A DNA stretch of 64,000 nucleotides from Arthrobacter sp. 18067 (GCF_902706295.1 NZ_CACSJJ010000015.1:62001-126000), one strand, 5' to 3'. Positions 41,712 to 49,851 are shown, counted from the stretch's first letter. Program-made: numbers and translations. The notes: generated by a model not told the origin, from the sequence alone.

Positions 41712-41790
41712 AGGTTCCAGAGCGGAACCTTCATTTCAGGCTAGCAACTCCCGCGCTGGGTGGCCACCTCTGGTGGCTAACGTCACCAAC

Positions 41791-42417
41791 CTACGAGTTG
41801 GGCTCCACGTGGTCGATGGAGATCACTGCAACGAAACCACGCCCGGAGATCTCGGGACTGCGGGTGTCTGAGCCCACCACAGCGTCATAGCGTGACAACT
41901 CAACAGCTTCCCCCGCGCTGGGTGCCGCGGCATCGCCGTCGGACTCTTCCTCCACAGCGGCGCCCGGCGCAACTGTGGCTTTGCCCTCGAGCAGGATGGC
42001 AAGCTGGCCCTCGAAAACCGGGTGTGCGCGCTTCTTGGAGATCTCAACGATGGAGGTGTAGCCCTTGAACGCGCCTTTGCGCGCAATGACGTTGAGATCC
42101 CGGATGTCACCAGTAGGGAGGGTGGCCCCCGATGCGGCCTCGCCCGAGAACCGGAACGGCCGGTACTTCTCCAGGGGGTGCTCGGCTCCATCCACAGTGA
42201 GGAGCAGCAGTTCACCGTCGATGATGGTGATGACCCGTTCCATGCCCGGGAAGGTGGAGAATTCTCCGGCCTTGGAGACCTCAGCGATGCTGACGCGCCA
42301 ATCCCATGCCCCGTCCTGCGCCGAAGCGGCCTTCGGATGGCTGGCGAGCTCACGGGTCACCCCGCCCCCATTGCGCCATGGTTCGGGATGGATGTCGGCA
42401 AAGCGGATGATCTCCAT
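41791..42417 (-). CDS. HutD family protein
   Basis: A 208-residue bicupin-like protein of the HutD family. The N-terminal hallmark is PWRNGGGVTRELA, followed by WRVSIAEVSKAGEFSTFPGM and VITIIDGELLLL. HutD proteins accompany histidine-use genes in many bacteria and may limit or modulate the pathway; the biochemical role is unsettled. No other hut gene is in this window. A TAGGCT box 6 nt before the ATG suggests a leaderless mRNA. Confidence 0.85.
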   Translation of the reverse strand: MEIIRFADIHPEPWRNGGGVTRELASHPKAASAQDGAWDWRVSIAEVSKAGEFSTFPGMERVITIIDGELLLLTVDGAEHPLEKYRPFRFSGEAASGATLPTGDIRDLNVIARKGAFKGYTSIVEISKKRAHPVFEGQLAILLEGKATVAPGAAVEEESDGDAAAPSAGEAVELSRYDAVVGSDTRSPEISGRGFVAVISIDHVEPNS

Positions 42418-42423
42418 CCGACC

Positions 42424-42429
42424 AGCCTA
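42424..42429 (-). promoter_or_regulatory. -10 box of a probable leaderless promoter (hutD-like gene)
   Basis: TAGGCT on the minus strand ends 6 nt before the ATG at 42417, with no ribosome site. Confidence 0.5.
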
Positions 42430-42514
42430 GTGGTGGACACCGGTTCTGCGTTGGCATTGCGGCTTGCTAACGTCATATGTGGAAAACGTTATGAGTACGG
42501 CTGGAGGCACGGGA

Positions 42515-43111
42515 ATGTTCGTCAAAGTGTGCGGATTGAGCACGCCGGAATCCGTGCTGGAAGCCGTCGACGCCGGCGCGGAGGCCGTCGGTTTCGTCCT
42601 CACCGCCAGCCCGCGCGAGGTCACTCCTGATCAGGTGCGCATCCTGCGGCCTTTGGTGCCCACTGGTGTTCAGGCGGTGGGTGTCTTCCGGCACGAGACC
42701 GCAGCCGATGCCGTCGCTATCGCCCGGGCTGCAGGTCTTGAGTGGGTTCAGCTGCATGGTCACCGGACCGCCGACGACGTCAAAACCGTGCACGACGCCG
42801 GGATGCGGCTCATCCGGGCCGTCACCATGGGTGCCTCCCAAGACGAGTTCGCTGACCTGGGCGAAGAAGTGTTCCTGATCGATGCCGCCGTGCCGGGGTC
42901 GGGGGAGTCCTGGGACTACGCGTCGGTGCGTGAAAAGGGGCTGGACGGCCGCCAGTGGTTGCTCGCAGGAGGACTCGAACCCGGCAACGTCGCCTTCGCA
43001 GCAACTGCGGCCGGCGCTTGGGGAGTGGACGTTTCCTCTGGCGTCGAAGTATCGCGGGGTGTGAAGGATCTGGCCAAAATCCGCGCGTTCGTCCACGCCG
43101 CCAAAGCCTGA
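42515..43111 (+). CDS. trpF: Phosphoribosylanthranilate isomerase (TrpF)
   Basis: A 198-residue TIM-barrel enzyme. The catalytic Cys6 is in VKVCGL, the general acid Asp in FLIDAAVPG, and the phosphate-binding loops in LAGGLEPGNV and GVDVSSGVEVSRGVKD. QLHG (WVQLHGH) is also present. It catalyses the Amadori rearrangement of phosphoribosylanthranilate in tryptophan synthesis. The ATG at 42515 follows GGAGG at 7 nt; upstream in-frame starts lack such a site. It stands alone, away from other trp genes. Many actinobacteria lack trpF because PriA does both reactions, so its presence is notable. Confidence 0.85.
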   Translation: MFVKVCGLSTPESVLEAVDAGAEAVGFVLTASPREVTPDQVRILRPLVPTGVQAVGVFRHETAADAVAIARAAGLEWVQLHGHRTADDVKTVHDAGMRLIRAVTMGASQDEFADLGEEVFLIDAAVPGSGESWDYASVREKGLDGRQWLLAGGLEPGNVAFAATAAGAWGVDVSSGVEVSRGVKDLAKIRAFVHAAKA

Positions 43112-43114
43112 TCG

Positions 43115-43283
43115 TCTCTCACCTTCCGCGGGTTTAAAGCCGTTCCTCTCTCACCTTCCGTTAGCTTTCGGTGGACGCTCTCTCACCTCCAGCCGTCCTT
43201 TCGGTGACTAGGTGAGAGAGGGTTGGTGAAAACGGGTGATTAGGTGAGAGATGGTTGGTGAAAACGGGTGATTAGGTGAGAGA
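43115..43283. repeat. Symmetrical array of six TCTCTCACCT boxes on a 32-bp period
   Basis: TCTCTCACCT starts at 43115, 43147 and 43179, and its reverse complement AGGTGAGAGA at 43210, 43242 and 43274. All neighbours of like orientation are exactly 32 bp apart; the halves face each other across 21 bp. In the right half the 22-bp spacers are almost identical (GGTTGGTGAAAACGGGTGATT); those on the left are diverged. It occupies most of the gap between trpF and the AHSA1-like gene. Confidence 0.85.
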
Positions 43284-43378
43284 GCATCGGAGTTGTCACT
43301 GGCACCCCCTAGAATCGCTCCCAACAGCAGGTTCGCCGCTGAAACGCATCGAAGACCCGGAAAACCAGGAGCCACGCA

Positions 43379-43828
43379 ATGAGCACGGAACACTTCACCC
43401 TGACCATGAGCCGCGAGTTTGACGCTCCCCGCGAGAAGGTTTTCGAAGCGTGGATGGAGCCGGACAAGCTCACCCAGTGGTTTGGACCTGTGGAAGTGGA
43501 AGCTCCCCGCGACAAGATCATCGTCGAGCCCCGGGTGGGCGGTATCTGGCAGGTAGTCATGGTGTGGTCGGACGAGAATGGCGAGCAGTCGGCTCCCATT
43601 GAGGCCGTGATCACCGAGTTGGAAACGCCGGCCCTCTTGGTCGCAACAGCCAAAGCTGCTCCGGACGCCGATCACGAATTCGAGGAAATGCGCTTGGAAT
43701 TCGAAGACCTCAACGGCCGTACACGCATGAACGTCACTCAGGGTCCGTTCGAGTCGGAAGAGTGGGTTGACATGACCCGCGATGGCTGGGGCACGTCCTT
43801 CGACAAGCTGGACGAGCTGCTCGCCTAG
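43379..43828 (+). CDS. SRPBCC/AHSA1-like protein
   Basis: A 149-residue protein of the SRPBCC superfamily, AHSA1-like branch: MSREFDAPREKVFEAWMEPD, LTQWFGPVEVEAPRD and the C-terminal helix DGWGTSFDKLDELLA. The fold binds hydrophobic ligands; functions in bacteria are mostly unknown. It is a single gene placed 95 bp after the decamer array, which could hold or influence its promoter. Confidence 0.85.
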   Translation: MSTEHFTLTMSREFDAPREKVFEAWMEPDKLTQWFGPVEVEAPRDKIIVEPRVGGIWQVVMVWSDENGEQSAPIEAVITELETPALLVATAKAAPDADHEFEEMRLEFEDLNGRTRMNVTQGPFESEEWVDMTRDGWGTSFDKLDELLA

Positions 43829-43916
43829 CCCGGCAGACGAACCCGGCTATTAGTCAGGGAAGAATCAGGGCAGACCCCTAGGCTTTTTGTCGCACCCGCA
43901 GGGGAGAATGAGGACT

Positions 43917-44318
43917 ATGAAAACGATCCTTAACGTCATCTGGCTTGTCTTCGGTGGGTTCTGGCTGGCCTTGGGTTACTTCGCAGCCGGCATCATTTGC
44001 TGCGTGCTCATCGTGACCATCCCGTGGGGCATCGCTTCGTTCCGGATTGGCGCATATTGCCTGTGGCCCTTCGGCCGAATGGTGGTTGAAAAGCCGGGCG
44101 GGACAGGGGTCTTCGCGCTTCTCGGCAACGTTATCTGGTTGCTGGTGGCGGGCATATGGATCGCTATCGGTCATGTGGTCACCGCAGTTGCCATGGCCAT
44201 CACCATCATTGGCATCCCGCTGGCGATCGCCAACCTGAAGCTGATCCCGGTGTCGCTGATGCCGCTCGGTAAGCAGATTGTGCCTACCAGCCAGCCGTTC
44301 GTCAGCACCTACCGCTAG
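43917..44318 (+). CDS. YccF family membrane protein
   Basis: A 133-residue protein with two YccF-type repeats, each a hydrophobic pair: ILNVIWLVFGGFWLALGYFA with TIPWGIASFRIGAYCLWPFG, and LGNVIWLLVAGIWIAIGHVV with IIGIPLAIANLKLIPVSLMP. The conserved PWG and IP-G turns and the final PLGKQIV are clear. Function is unknown in all bacteria. The ATG at 43917 is chosen (GGGGAG at 10 nt); an ATG three codons earlier is possible. Confidence 0.88.
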   Translation: MKTILNVIWLVFGGFWLALGYFAAGIICCVLIVTIPWGIASFRIGAYCLWPFGRMVVEKPGGTGVFALLGNVIWLLVAGIWIAIGHVVTAVAMAITIIGIPLAIANLKLIPVSLMPLGKQIVPTSQPFVSTYR

Positions 44319-44329
44319 GCGCGGCACGG

Positions 44330-45994
44330 CTAGGAAGCAACGACGGCGCCGGTGCGCAGATCGAAACGGAACGTCCGCTTCGAACCCATCGTCCCGCCGT
44401 CGGCCTCTGCAGTGAACGCGAGCTCCAGTGTGTCTTGATCAAGGTCCAGACTGGTGACGGTATACGTCGGGGTGAAGAAAAGTGCATGCTCGCCGGGCAG
44501 CAGATCCGCGGGCGGGAAATCGCCGGCGTTGTTGTGCGGTCCGAGAAGTACGACGCCGGTAGCCGGCCCGGTGCCGATGTTGCGGACGCGTCCGGTGAAG
44601 GCGAGGATGTCCCCGGCTTTGTAGCCCGGGACGATGGGGCCGTAGTTAAGGTCCTGCGCTTCCCGCGGGCCAAGAACCTGGTCCCCGGCGTAGCCTTGGC
44701 CGATTTCCTTCCAGGTCTGCACGTCCCAATCGCCGCCGCTGGTGGACGGGATCACATGGAACTCACCTGCGTTTTGCCAGACGGCGGGCCTGCCTGGGGT
44801 GATGGAGCGCAGCTCCATGTCGAAGACCAATCCGGCGGGTTCCAAAGTACCTGGAACGCCGCGAGGAGCAGCGGAAAGTTGGCCCGTGAGTTGCTTGGCG
44901 GGGATCGAGGCGAACACGATCTCCCGGTATCCCTGCCGTTCATAGAGAACCCCGATGTTCCCATCCGGCAGCCGCGTCACCGTCGAGTATGCCGAGCTGC
45001 CCTCGCACAGCAGCAACTTTGCGGGCCAAGTGGCACCGTTGTCGGGAGAGAGGCTCAGGACAGTGTTCCGACGAAGATGCCGGTCCTGGTTGTTGCTGGC
45101 GATCAACCACTGAGACGTGTCCGCCGACGCGAAGGAAGCGACACCGGGAAGGCCGTCGAAACGTGTCAGGGAACCGTTGTCGCTGGGATCCGGCAAGTCC
45201 TCAACAGGCACCAGCGGGCTCCAGGAAAGCCCGCCGTCTTCCGAAACGGAAGATAACCGGCACGGCGTTGCCCGCGAGTGCAGCAGCAGCCGGCCGTCTT
45301 CCAAGCACACAACTTTGTTTTCATTGGGCCCAATGCCGGAGGGGCCTGTTCCGATCATGTCTCCGAGGGACCAGGACTCGCCGTGGTCGTCGCTGAACGC
45401 GGAGGCGGCCATGATGGCTCCGTCCACCAACAGCACAAATTGCTGCACCAACCGGCCTTTGAAAGGGCCAACGTGTATCTGAATTCCTTGGCCAGCGGCG
45501 GCGAACAAGCCAGTGACGGCACCGTGTTTGAGCTGCGAGGTGAGCCGACGGTGCTGCCAGGTGTCGCCGTCGTCGTCGGAGAAGCTGACATCCGCGTGCT
45601 GGACGTCGTCTTCGGGTTCCAAGCCGGAGACGGCTTCGAAGAAGCCCGCGTGCGTCCCGGCGGCGTGGAACATGAAGATACGGCCAGTCTCGGCGTCCAC
45701 CAGCAAGCTTGGATCCCCAAAACCGTGCAGCCCGGAGCCCGTGCGGACAAGCTGTTGCGGCCCCCACGTGACCCCGTTGTCGTAGCTGCGGCGCAGGAGG
45801 AGATCGATGGGGTTGGGAAGATCGTCCAGATTGGGCCGGCCGTCATATGCGGCCAAGAGAGTTCCCTGGGTGCTGACCGCGAGGGCTGGGATGCGGTACT
45901 GACGGTAACCGCCGACGCCTCGGACAGCCAGGACATGCTCAACGTCGGGTAAAGCCAGCGGGAGCTCAGGGTAAGCCAAGAGGTAGGAGGTCAC
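44330..45994 (-). CDS. GH33-type sialidase (exo-alpha-sialidase) without signal peptide
   Basis: A 554-residue six-bladed propeller. The YRIPAL motif (Arg34) and at least five Asp boxes are present (SYDNGVTW, SDDDGDTW, SDDHGESW, SEDGGLSW, SPDNGATW), plus the Glu in PNENKVVCLEDGRLLL and the Tyr region SSAYSTVTRL. These belong to sialidase active sites. A C-terminal Ig-like module (about 440-554: GYKAGDILAFTGRVRNIGTG) resembles NEW3-type domains. There is no signal peptide, and the GTG start is fixed by a TAGCAT box 6 nt upstream and a stop codon four codons before it, so the enzyme looks intracellular. Confidence 0.83.
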   Translation of the reverse strand: MTSYLLAYPELPLALPDVEHVLAVRGVGGYRQYRIPALAVSTQGTLLAAYDGRPNLDDLPNPIDLLLRRSYDNGVTWGPQQLVRTGSGLHGFGDPSLLVDAETGRIFMFHAAGTHAGFFEAVSGLEPEDDVQHADVSFSDDDGDTWQHRRLTSQLKHGAVTGLFAAAGQGIQIHVGPFKGRLVQQFVLLVDGAIMAASAFSDDHGESWSLGDMIGTGPSGIGPNENKVVCLEDGRLLLHSRATPCRLSSVSEDGGLSWSPLVPVEDLPDPSDNGSLTRFDGLPGVASFASADTSQWLIASNNQDRHLRRNTVLSLSPDNGATWPAKLLLCEGSSAYSTVTRLPDGNIGVLYERQGYREIVFASIPAKQLTGQLSAAPRGVPGTLEPAGLVFDMELRSITPGRPAVWQNAGEFHVIPSTSGGDWDVQTWKEIGQGYAGDQVLGPREAQDLNYGPIVPGYKAGDILAFTGRVRNIGTGPATGVVLLGPHNNAGDFPPADLLPGEHALFFTPTYTVTSLDLDQDTLELAFTAEADGGTMGSKRTFRFDLRTGAVVAS

Positions 45995-46000
45995 ACCTCT

Positions 46001-46006
46001 ATGCTA
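46001..46006 (-). promoter_or_regulatory. -10 box of a probable leaderless promoter (sialidase)
   Basis: TAGCAT on the minus strand ends 6 nt before the GTG at 45994. Confidence 0.48.
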
Positions 46007-46027
46007 GCTCGGACCAGTCCCCGCCGA

Positions 46028-46033
46028 TAGCCT
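46028..46033 (+). promoter_or_regulatory. -10 box of a probable leaderless promoter (membrane protein)
   Basis: TAGCCT ends 6 nt before the GTG at 46040. It is divergent from the sialidase promoter 22 bp away. Confidence 0.45.
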
Positions 46034-46039
46034 TGGCGA

Positions 46040-46546
46040 GTGACCGACAATGCCCAACCCAGCGCCCAGCATCGAGCCGAAGCACTCAAAGAACGTGTCT
46101 ACGTAACGTTCACCGGGCTGGCGGTTGTCCTTGCCTTGCAATCTCATGCGGAGACGCTCACAGCGGGGGAGGCGGCTTCGACGCTGGCCATCACGGTGGT
46201 GGGAACGCTGCTGGCGGTCTTCGTGGCCGATCTCGTCTCCCACTTGGCCGTGCACGCAAAGACCCCAACCGGGGCTGAGCTTTCGCGTATGGCGCGCACC
46301 AGCTTCGGCGCGTTTGGAGCCATCGTTCTGCCGCTGATCTTCATCGCTGTTGCTGCCGTAGGCCGATGGAGCATTGAAGCCTCATTGCGCGCGTCAACCA
46401 TCGCACTGATCACCGCCTTGGTCCTGATCGGTTATCTGGCTGTCCGCAGGGTAAAGATGGCTTGGTGGAAGAAACTCATCGCACTGGGCGCCGAGTTCCT
46501 GCTGGGCTTGGCGGTGGTGGGACTGGAACTCCTGGCGCACGGCTGA
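46040..46546 (+). CDS. Membrane protein of unknown family
   Basis: A 168-residue protein with four predicted membrane segments (about 22-37, 48-70, 88-108, 116-135, possibly a fifth at 145-165) and basic loops. I do not recognise the family. The GTG start is supported by a -10 box 6 nt upstream. It is divergent from the sialidase gene and convergent with the ComB-like gene. Confidence 0.65.
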   Translation: MTDNAQPSAQHRAEALKERVYVTFTGLAVVLALQSHAETLTAGEAASTLAITVVGTLLAVFVADLVSHLAVHAKTPTGAELSRMARTSFGAFGAIVLPLIFIAVAAVGRWSIEASLRASTIALITALVLIGYLAVRRVKMAWWKKLIALGAEFLLGLAVVGLELLAHG

Positions 46547-46579
46547 AGGCCTGAGGACCCGAAAGCTTCACCGCCTGGC

Positions 46580-47344
46580 CTATGCCGTCTGAAAAGCCCC
46601 ATCCCGGAGCAACGCCACTGCGGAACTGCCGTCCAACTCCGCCGCGATGCTGACGTCCTCGGCGAAACCGGCGTCGATCAGTTCCCGACCGCTGGAACAC
46701 CCGCGCAAAACAGCGGCCAGGCGGGGCTCTGCGGCATCGAAGGCAGACGCAGCCGACTCGGCTTCCGGAGAAAAGTTGCGACGTCCCGCAGCTGCCAGCC
46801 CGGCAATGAACGCACCGGCCCCGAGCTGATCCTCCAATGCTGGCCGCAGTGCCCCGTCGGCCCACTTTTCACCGGCCGCGATAACTGCGATCACGGCCTC
46901 GGCGGGCAACGTGGCATGAACCCAGTCCGCAGTGGCGGCGGCGTTGCGAAGCGAGACGGCCACCACCTGGCGGGCAAAGGCCGCCAATTCATGGCTGATC
47001 GCGGAACCGTTGGGGGAGGGCAGAACCACCCGGCCCACCGTAGAAGCAGCCCGAAGGCTCGCAGGGGACAAGCTCAACCCCTCCGAACCCCTCGGACCCG
47101 CCAACGCAGCCCCGAGGTGGGCAGCGAACTCACTGGCAGCCGCGTCCCGCCACGGGTGCGGAAAAACCTGGGCCCCACGGTCCACGGCAACACTGACGCA
47201 CGTGGTGAACGACAAAACATCAACCACCACCGCAAGGTCAGCTCCGGGCACTACTGCGCGGGCGCCGTCGAGCCCCCATTCGAACCGGACCGCGTACGGA
47301 AGCTGCCGTTGTGGCGCGCCCGGTTCGCTGAGCGGACTGCTCAC
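46580..47344 (-). CDS. ComB-like 2-phosphosulfolactate phosphatase family protein
   Basis: A 254-residue protein. ComB-family motifs are VVVDVLSFTTCVSVAVD, VLPSPNGSAIS, VIAAGEKWADGALRPALEDQ and LGAGAFIAG. In methanogens and some bacteria ComB dephosphorylates phosphosulfolactate; actinobacteria do not make coenzyme M, so the substrate here may differ. The GTG start overlaps the stop of the DUF4031-HD gene (GTGA), giving translational coupling, so the two proteins probably act together. Confidence 0.8.
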   Translation of the reverse strand: MSSPLSEPGAPQRQLPYAVRFEWGLDGARAVVPGADLAVVVDVLSFTTCVSVAVDRGAQVFPHPWRDAAASEFAAHLGAALAGPRGSEGLSLSPASLRAASTVGRVVLPSPNGSAISHELAAFARQVVAVSLRNAAATADWVHATLPAEAVIAVIAAGEKWADGALRPALEDQLGAGAFIAGLAAAGRRNFSPEAESAASAFDAAEPRLAAVLRGCSSGRELIDAGFAEDVSIAAELDGSSAVALLRDGAFQTA

Positions 47345-48210
47345 GCCAGTTCGCCGGCGAGGTTACTCCGGGCGGCGTCCAGCCACAGCTCCTTGGCGCG
47401 TTCGCCGTGGAACAACGGGTCAAGGCTTAGGAGGTGACGCACGACTGCGGCGCGACCCTTCGCGAAGTCGTCGTCGCTGACGTAGGCGTAGTCTTCCCGG
47501 ACGGCGGCCAGGTAGCGTGCGTAGGCCTGTTCGTCGCCGCCAAGGACGGAGAGGTCCGCGTCGCAGAGGAGAGCCCCGGCATGGTCGCCAGGCTCCGGGG
47601 AGTGGCTGGACGTGAGCCGGACAAGCCGCGCCACCTCGGCCACATCGGCAGGAGCCAAACCGGCAGCCATGAGACGGTCCTCGGCCAGCAGGGCTGAGTC
47701 TTCCTCATCCTTCCCGGCAACACCTTCATAAACGGCATCGTGGAACCACGCAGCCAAGGAGACGGTCCGCGCAGGCAGCGCCGGTTCGGTCAGGACGTCC
47801 AGTGCTTCCAGAACAGCCAGGAGATGTGTGCGGCTGTGATACTTCCTGCCGTCCTCGCCCCACCGCTCCAACAGCTCAAGCCCCAGCTCCTCATGGCCGG
47901 GGAAGATACTGTTCCAACGTTCCATCAGAGGAACTGTCAAGGATTTGCTCCGCTCCCTCGCAGGAATCCGCAGGCCGCTGGCGATGAGTTTGCGGACCAG
48001 GATCCGGGCCTCCACAGGGATTGCGCCGGCGAGCACGAGGTCGTCATAGCGGCGCTCCGGGACGTCGTAGTGGTCCCCGTCGAATGCTCGCTCCGGTACG
48101 CCGGCAGCCGCCGCGAATGCGTGGAGCTCGTCCAGCGACGTGTCCGAAACCAGGTGCGAAAATACGGTCCCGTGCGCTGGCCACAGGGGCGGATCGACGT
48201 AGATAGCCAT
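47341..48210 (-). CDS. DUF4031-HD domain fusion protein
   Basis: A 289-residue protein. Residues about 1-80 are a DUF4031 domain (AIYVDPPLWPAHGTVFSHLV, GDHYDVPERRYDDLVLAGA). Residues about 105-289 form an HD-type metal phosphohydrolase: YHSRTHLLAVLEAL with the first His, and SLAAWFHDAVY with the HD pair, then LLCDADLSVLG with a later Asp. Hydrolysis of a small phosphorylated molecule is likely; the substrate is unknown. The ATG at 48210 follows a TACACT box by 6 nt. It is the first gene of a coupled pair with the ComB-like gene. Confidence 0.82.
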   Translation of the reverse strand: MAIYVDPPLWPAHGTVFSHLVSDTSLDELHAFAAAAGVPERAFDGDHYDVPERRYDDLVLAGAIPVEARILVRKLIASGLRIPARERSKSLTVPLMERWNSIFPGHEELGLELLERWGEDGRKYHSRTHLLAVLEALDVLTEPALPARTVSLAAWFHDAVYEGVAGKDEEDSALLAEDRLMAAGLAPADVAEVARLVRLTSSHSPEPGDHAGALLCDADLSVLGGDEQAYARYLAAVREDYAYVSDDDFAKGRAAVVRHLLSLDPLFHGERAKELWLDAARSNLAGELA

Positions 48211-48216
48211 TGCCAA

Positions 48217-48222
48217 AGTGTA
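48217..48222 (-). promoter_or_regulatory. -10 box of a probable leaderless promoter (DUF4031-HD gene)
   Basis: TACACT on the minus strand ends 6 nt before the ATG at 48210, with no ribosome site. Confidence 0.48.
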
Positions 48223-48234
48223 GTCCCAGGCGAT

Positions 48235-48329
48235 CCTTCCCAGTTGCCGGCCATCGGGACGTCTACCGCCGTGCTGCGCCCCGGAAACACGGGCTTCACT
48301 GCCCGTGCTGTCCACGGCAACTGGGAAGG
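48235..48329. repeat. Nested inverted repeat, 14-bp outer arms
   Basis: CCTTCCCAGTTGCC (48235-48248) and its exact complement (48316-48329) enclose 67 nt that contain a further hairpin (CACGGGC...GCCCGTG). It lies between the stop of the flavin oxidase gene and the start of the DUF4031-HD gene, and may terminate the former. Confidence 0.65.
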
Positions 48330-48341
48330 AGCGTAGAAGAC

Positions 48342-49676
48342 TCAGCGTTCCGCTGGCAGGATGTTCTGGTTACCGCGGAAGACGTTGTCAGGATCGAACT
48401 CACGCTTCACCAAGGACAGCCGGCGATAGTTCTGTTCCCCATAGGCCGCCATGATCCGGTCCTGGCCTTCGTCGCCGATGAAGTTCAGCCAGACTCCGCC
48501 TGTGGTGTGTGGGGCGATGTCCTGCCGGAACTGCTTGACCCACGCTTTGGCTTCCAGTCCGCCCTCGCGTGTTTCGGACAAACCGAATGGGTGGCTGACC
48601 CATGCCGCCCCGCGGTGCTGCAAGGGTGTCTCAGCCGCGGCGGGCCCGGAAACGGCTCCACCCCACCGGGCCACGAGTTGCTGCGAGTGGGCTCCGGGAA
48701 GCCGCTGCGCCGAATCAACCAGGACATCCAGCGCGTCATCGCTGAGTTCGTTGTGGTAGTCGGCGCTCCAGTAGTTGTAGTGGTCCGGAGGGTCATCGAT
48801 CATGCACTGGAAGTCCGAGTAACCCATTGGGGAAACCAGATCCACGGTGGGGCCAAGGTCCCGGAACGGCTTTGCGTGCTCTTCACCGGCCTCCACATCG
48901 CCGGCGTGCAGGTAGGCCATGCCGACGGCGAGCCTTCCCACCATGTCTTCCGGGACGAACTCTTCCGGCGGAGCGGTGAGGTAAACGAGGGCTGTTCCGA
49001 CGGCGTCGGGGGCTTCCAAAGCGAGCCCCCGGAAAGCGCGCGACAAATCCGTGGCGTTCTCCCCGGGGAACAACATGAGACCCGCCATGACGGTAGGGCC
49101 AACATCGTGCAGCTGGAACGTGAGGGAGGTGGCTACGCCGAAGTTTCCGCCCCCGCCGTGGAGTGCCCAGAACAGTTCCGGATTCTCATCGCGGCTGGCG
49201 GTCACCTGTTCGCCGGAGGCGGTCACCAGGTCAACGGAGAGGAGGTTGTCGCACGCGAAACCGCAGGATCGCTCCAGCCATCCTGAGCCGCCGCCCAACG
49301 TGAATCCGGAGACTCCGGTGGTGGACGCGCGGCCTCCGGTGACGGCCAGGCCGTGCTGTTGCGTTGCGCGGTCGAATTCGCCCCACGTGAGTCCGGCGCC
49401 GGCTGTTGCAGTCTTCGCCTCGGGGTCTACGCTGATCGATTTCATGGGGCGGACGTCAATCACCAGGCCGTTGTCGTTGGTGGACATACCCGCAACCGAG
49501 TGTCCGCCCGAACGCACCGCAACGTCCAAATTGTGGTTGTGCGCGTAGCTGAGGGCCTCGGCAACCTCGCCGGGACCGGAACATTTTGCAATGACAGCCG
49601 GCTTGCGGTCGATCATCGCATTGAAGAGTTTACGGGCTTCGTCATAGTCCGGGTTGTCCGGACGAATCCATTCCAT
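48342..49676 (-). CDS. FAD-binding oxidase with berberine-bridge (BBE) C-terminus
   Basis: A 444-residue flavoenzyme of the VAO/PCMH family. The FAD-binding domain covers about 25-200: VRSGGHSVAG with His59, the usual covalent-FAD residue, then VTGGRASTTGVSGFTLGGGS and FWALHGGGGNFGVATSL. The C-terminal BBE segment is YGEQNYRRLSLVKREFDPDN+VF. It would oxidise an alcohol, sugar or similar group with oxygen as acceptor; the substrate is unknown. The ATG at 49676 is preceded by AAAGGAACG; a longer frame upstream lacks homology. Confidence 0.87.
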   Translation of the reverse strand: MEWIRPDNPDYDEARKLFNAMIDRKPAVIAKCSGPGEVAEALSYAHNHNLDVAVRSGGHSVAGMSTNDNGLVIDVRPMKSISVDPEAKTATAGAGLTWGEFDRATQQHGLAVTGGRASTTGVSGFTLGGGSGWLERSCGFACDNLLSVDLVTASGEQVTASRDENPELFWALHGGGGNFGVATSLTFQLHDVGPTVMAGLMLFPGENATDLSRAFRGLALEAPDAVGTALVYLTAPPEEFVPEDMVGRLAVGMAYLHAGDVEAGEEHAKPFRDLGPTVDLVSPMGYSDFQCMIDDPPDHYNYWSADYHNELSDDALDVLVDSAQRLPGAHSQQLVARWGGAVSGPAAAETPLQHRGAAWVSHPFGLSETREGGLEAKAWVKQFRQDIAPHTTGGVWLNFIGDEGQDRIMAAYGEQNYRRLSLVKREFDPDNVFRGNQNILPAER

Positions 49677-49851
49677 GGGACGTTCCTTTGAATGTGAAAC
49701 TCTCCCCCAGAACAGGGTACGACTGCGCCTTCCCGTGGACCATGGGTAGCGCAAAGAAGTACGACGGCGGCCGCACCCGTTCGCGCCTAACGCACCGTGC
49801 TTACGGACGCGCCAGGCGGGACCGGGCACGAGCGCGTGTTTCAAGTCATAT

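Noticed and set aside
43115..43283. CRISPR-like array
   Set aside because: The repeats are only 10 bp, change orientation in the middle, and the right-hand spacers are nearly identical. No cas gene is nearby.
46580..47344. Coenzyme M biosynthesis
   Set aside because: Only a ComB-family protein is present; no comA, comC or other pathway gene lies nearby, and actinobacteria of this type are not known to make coenzyme M.
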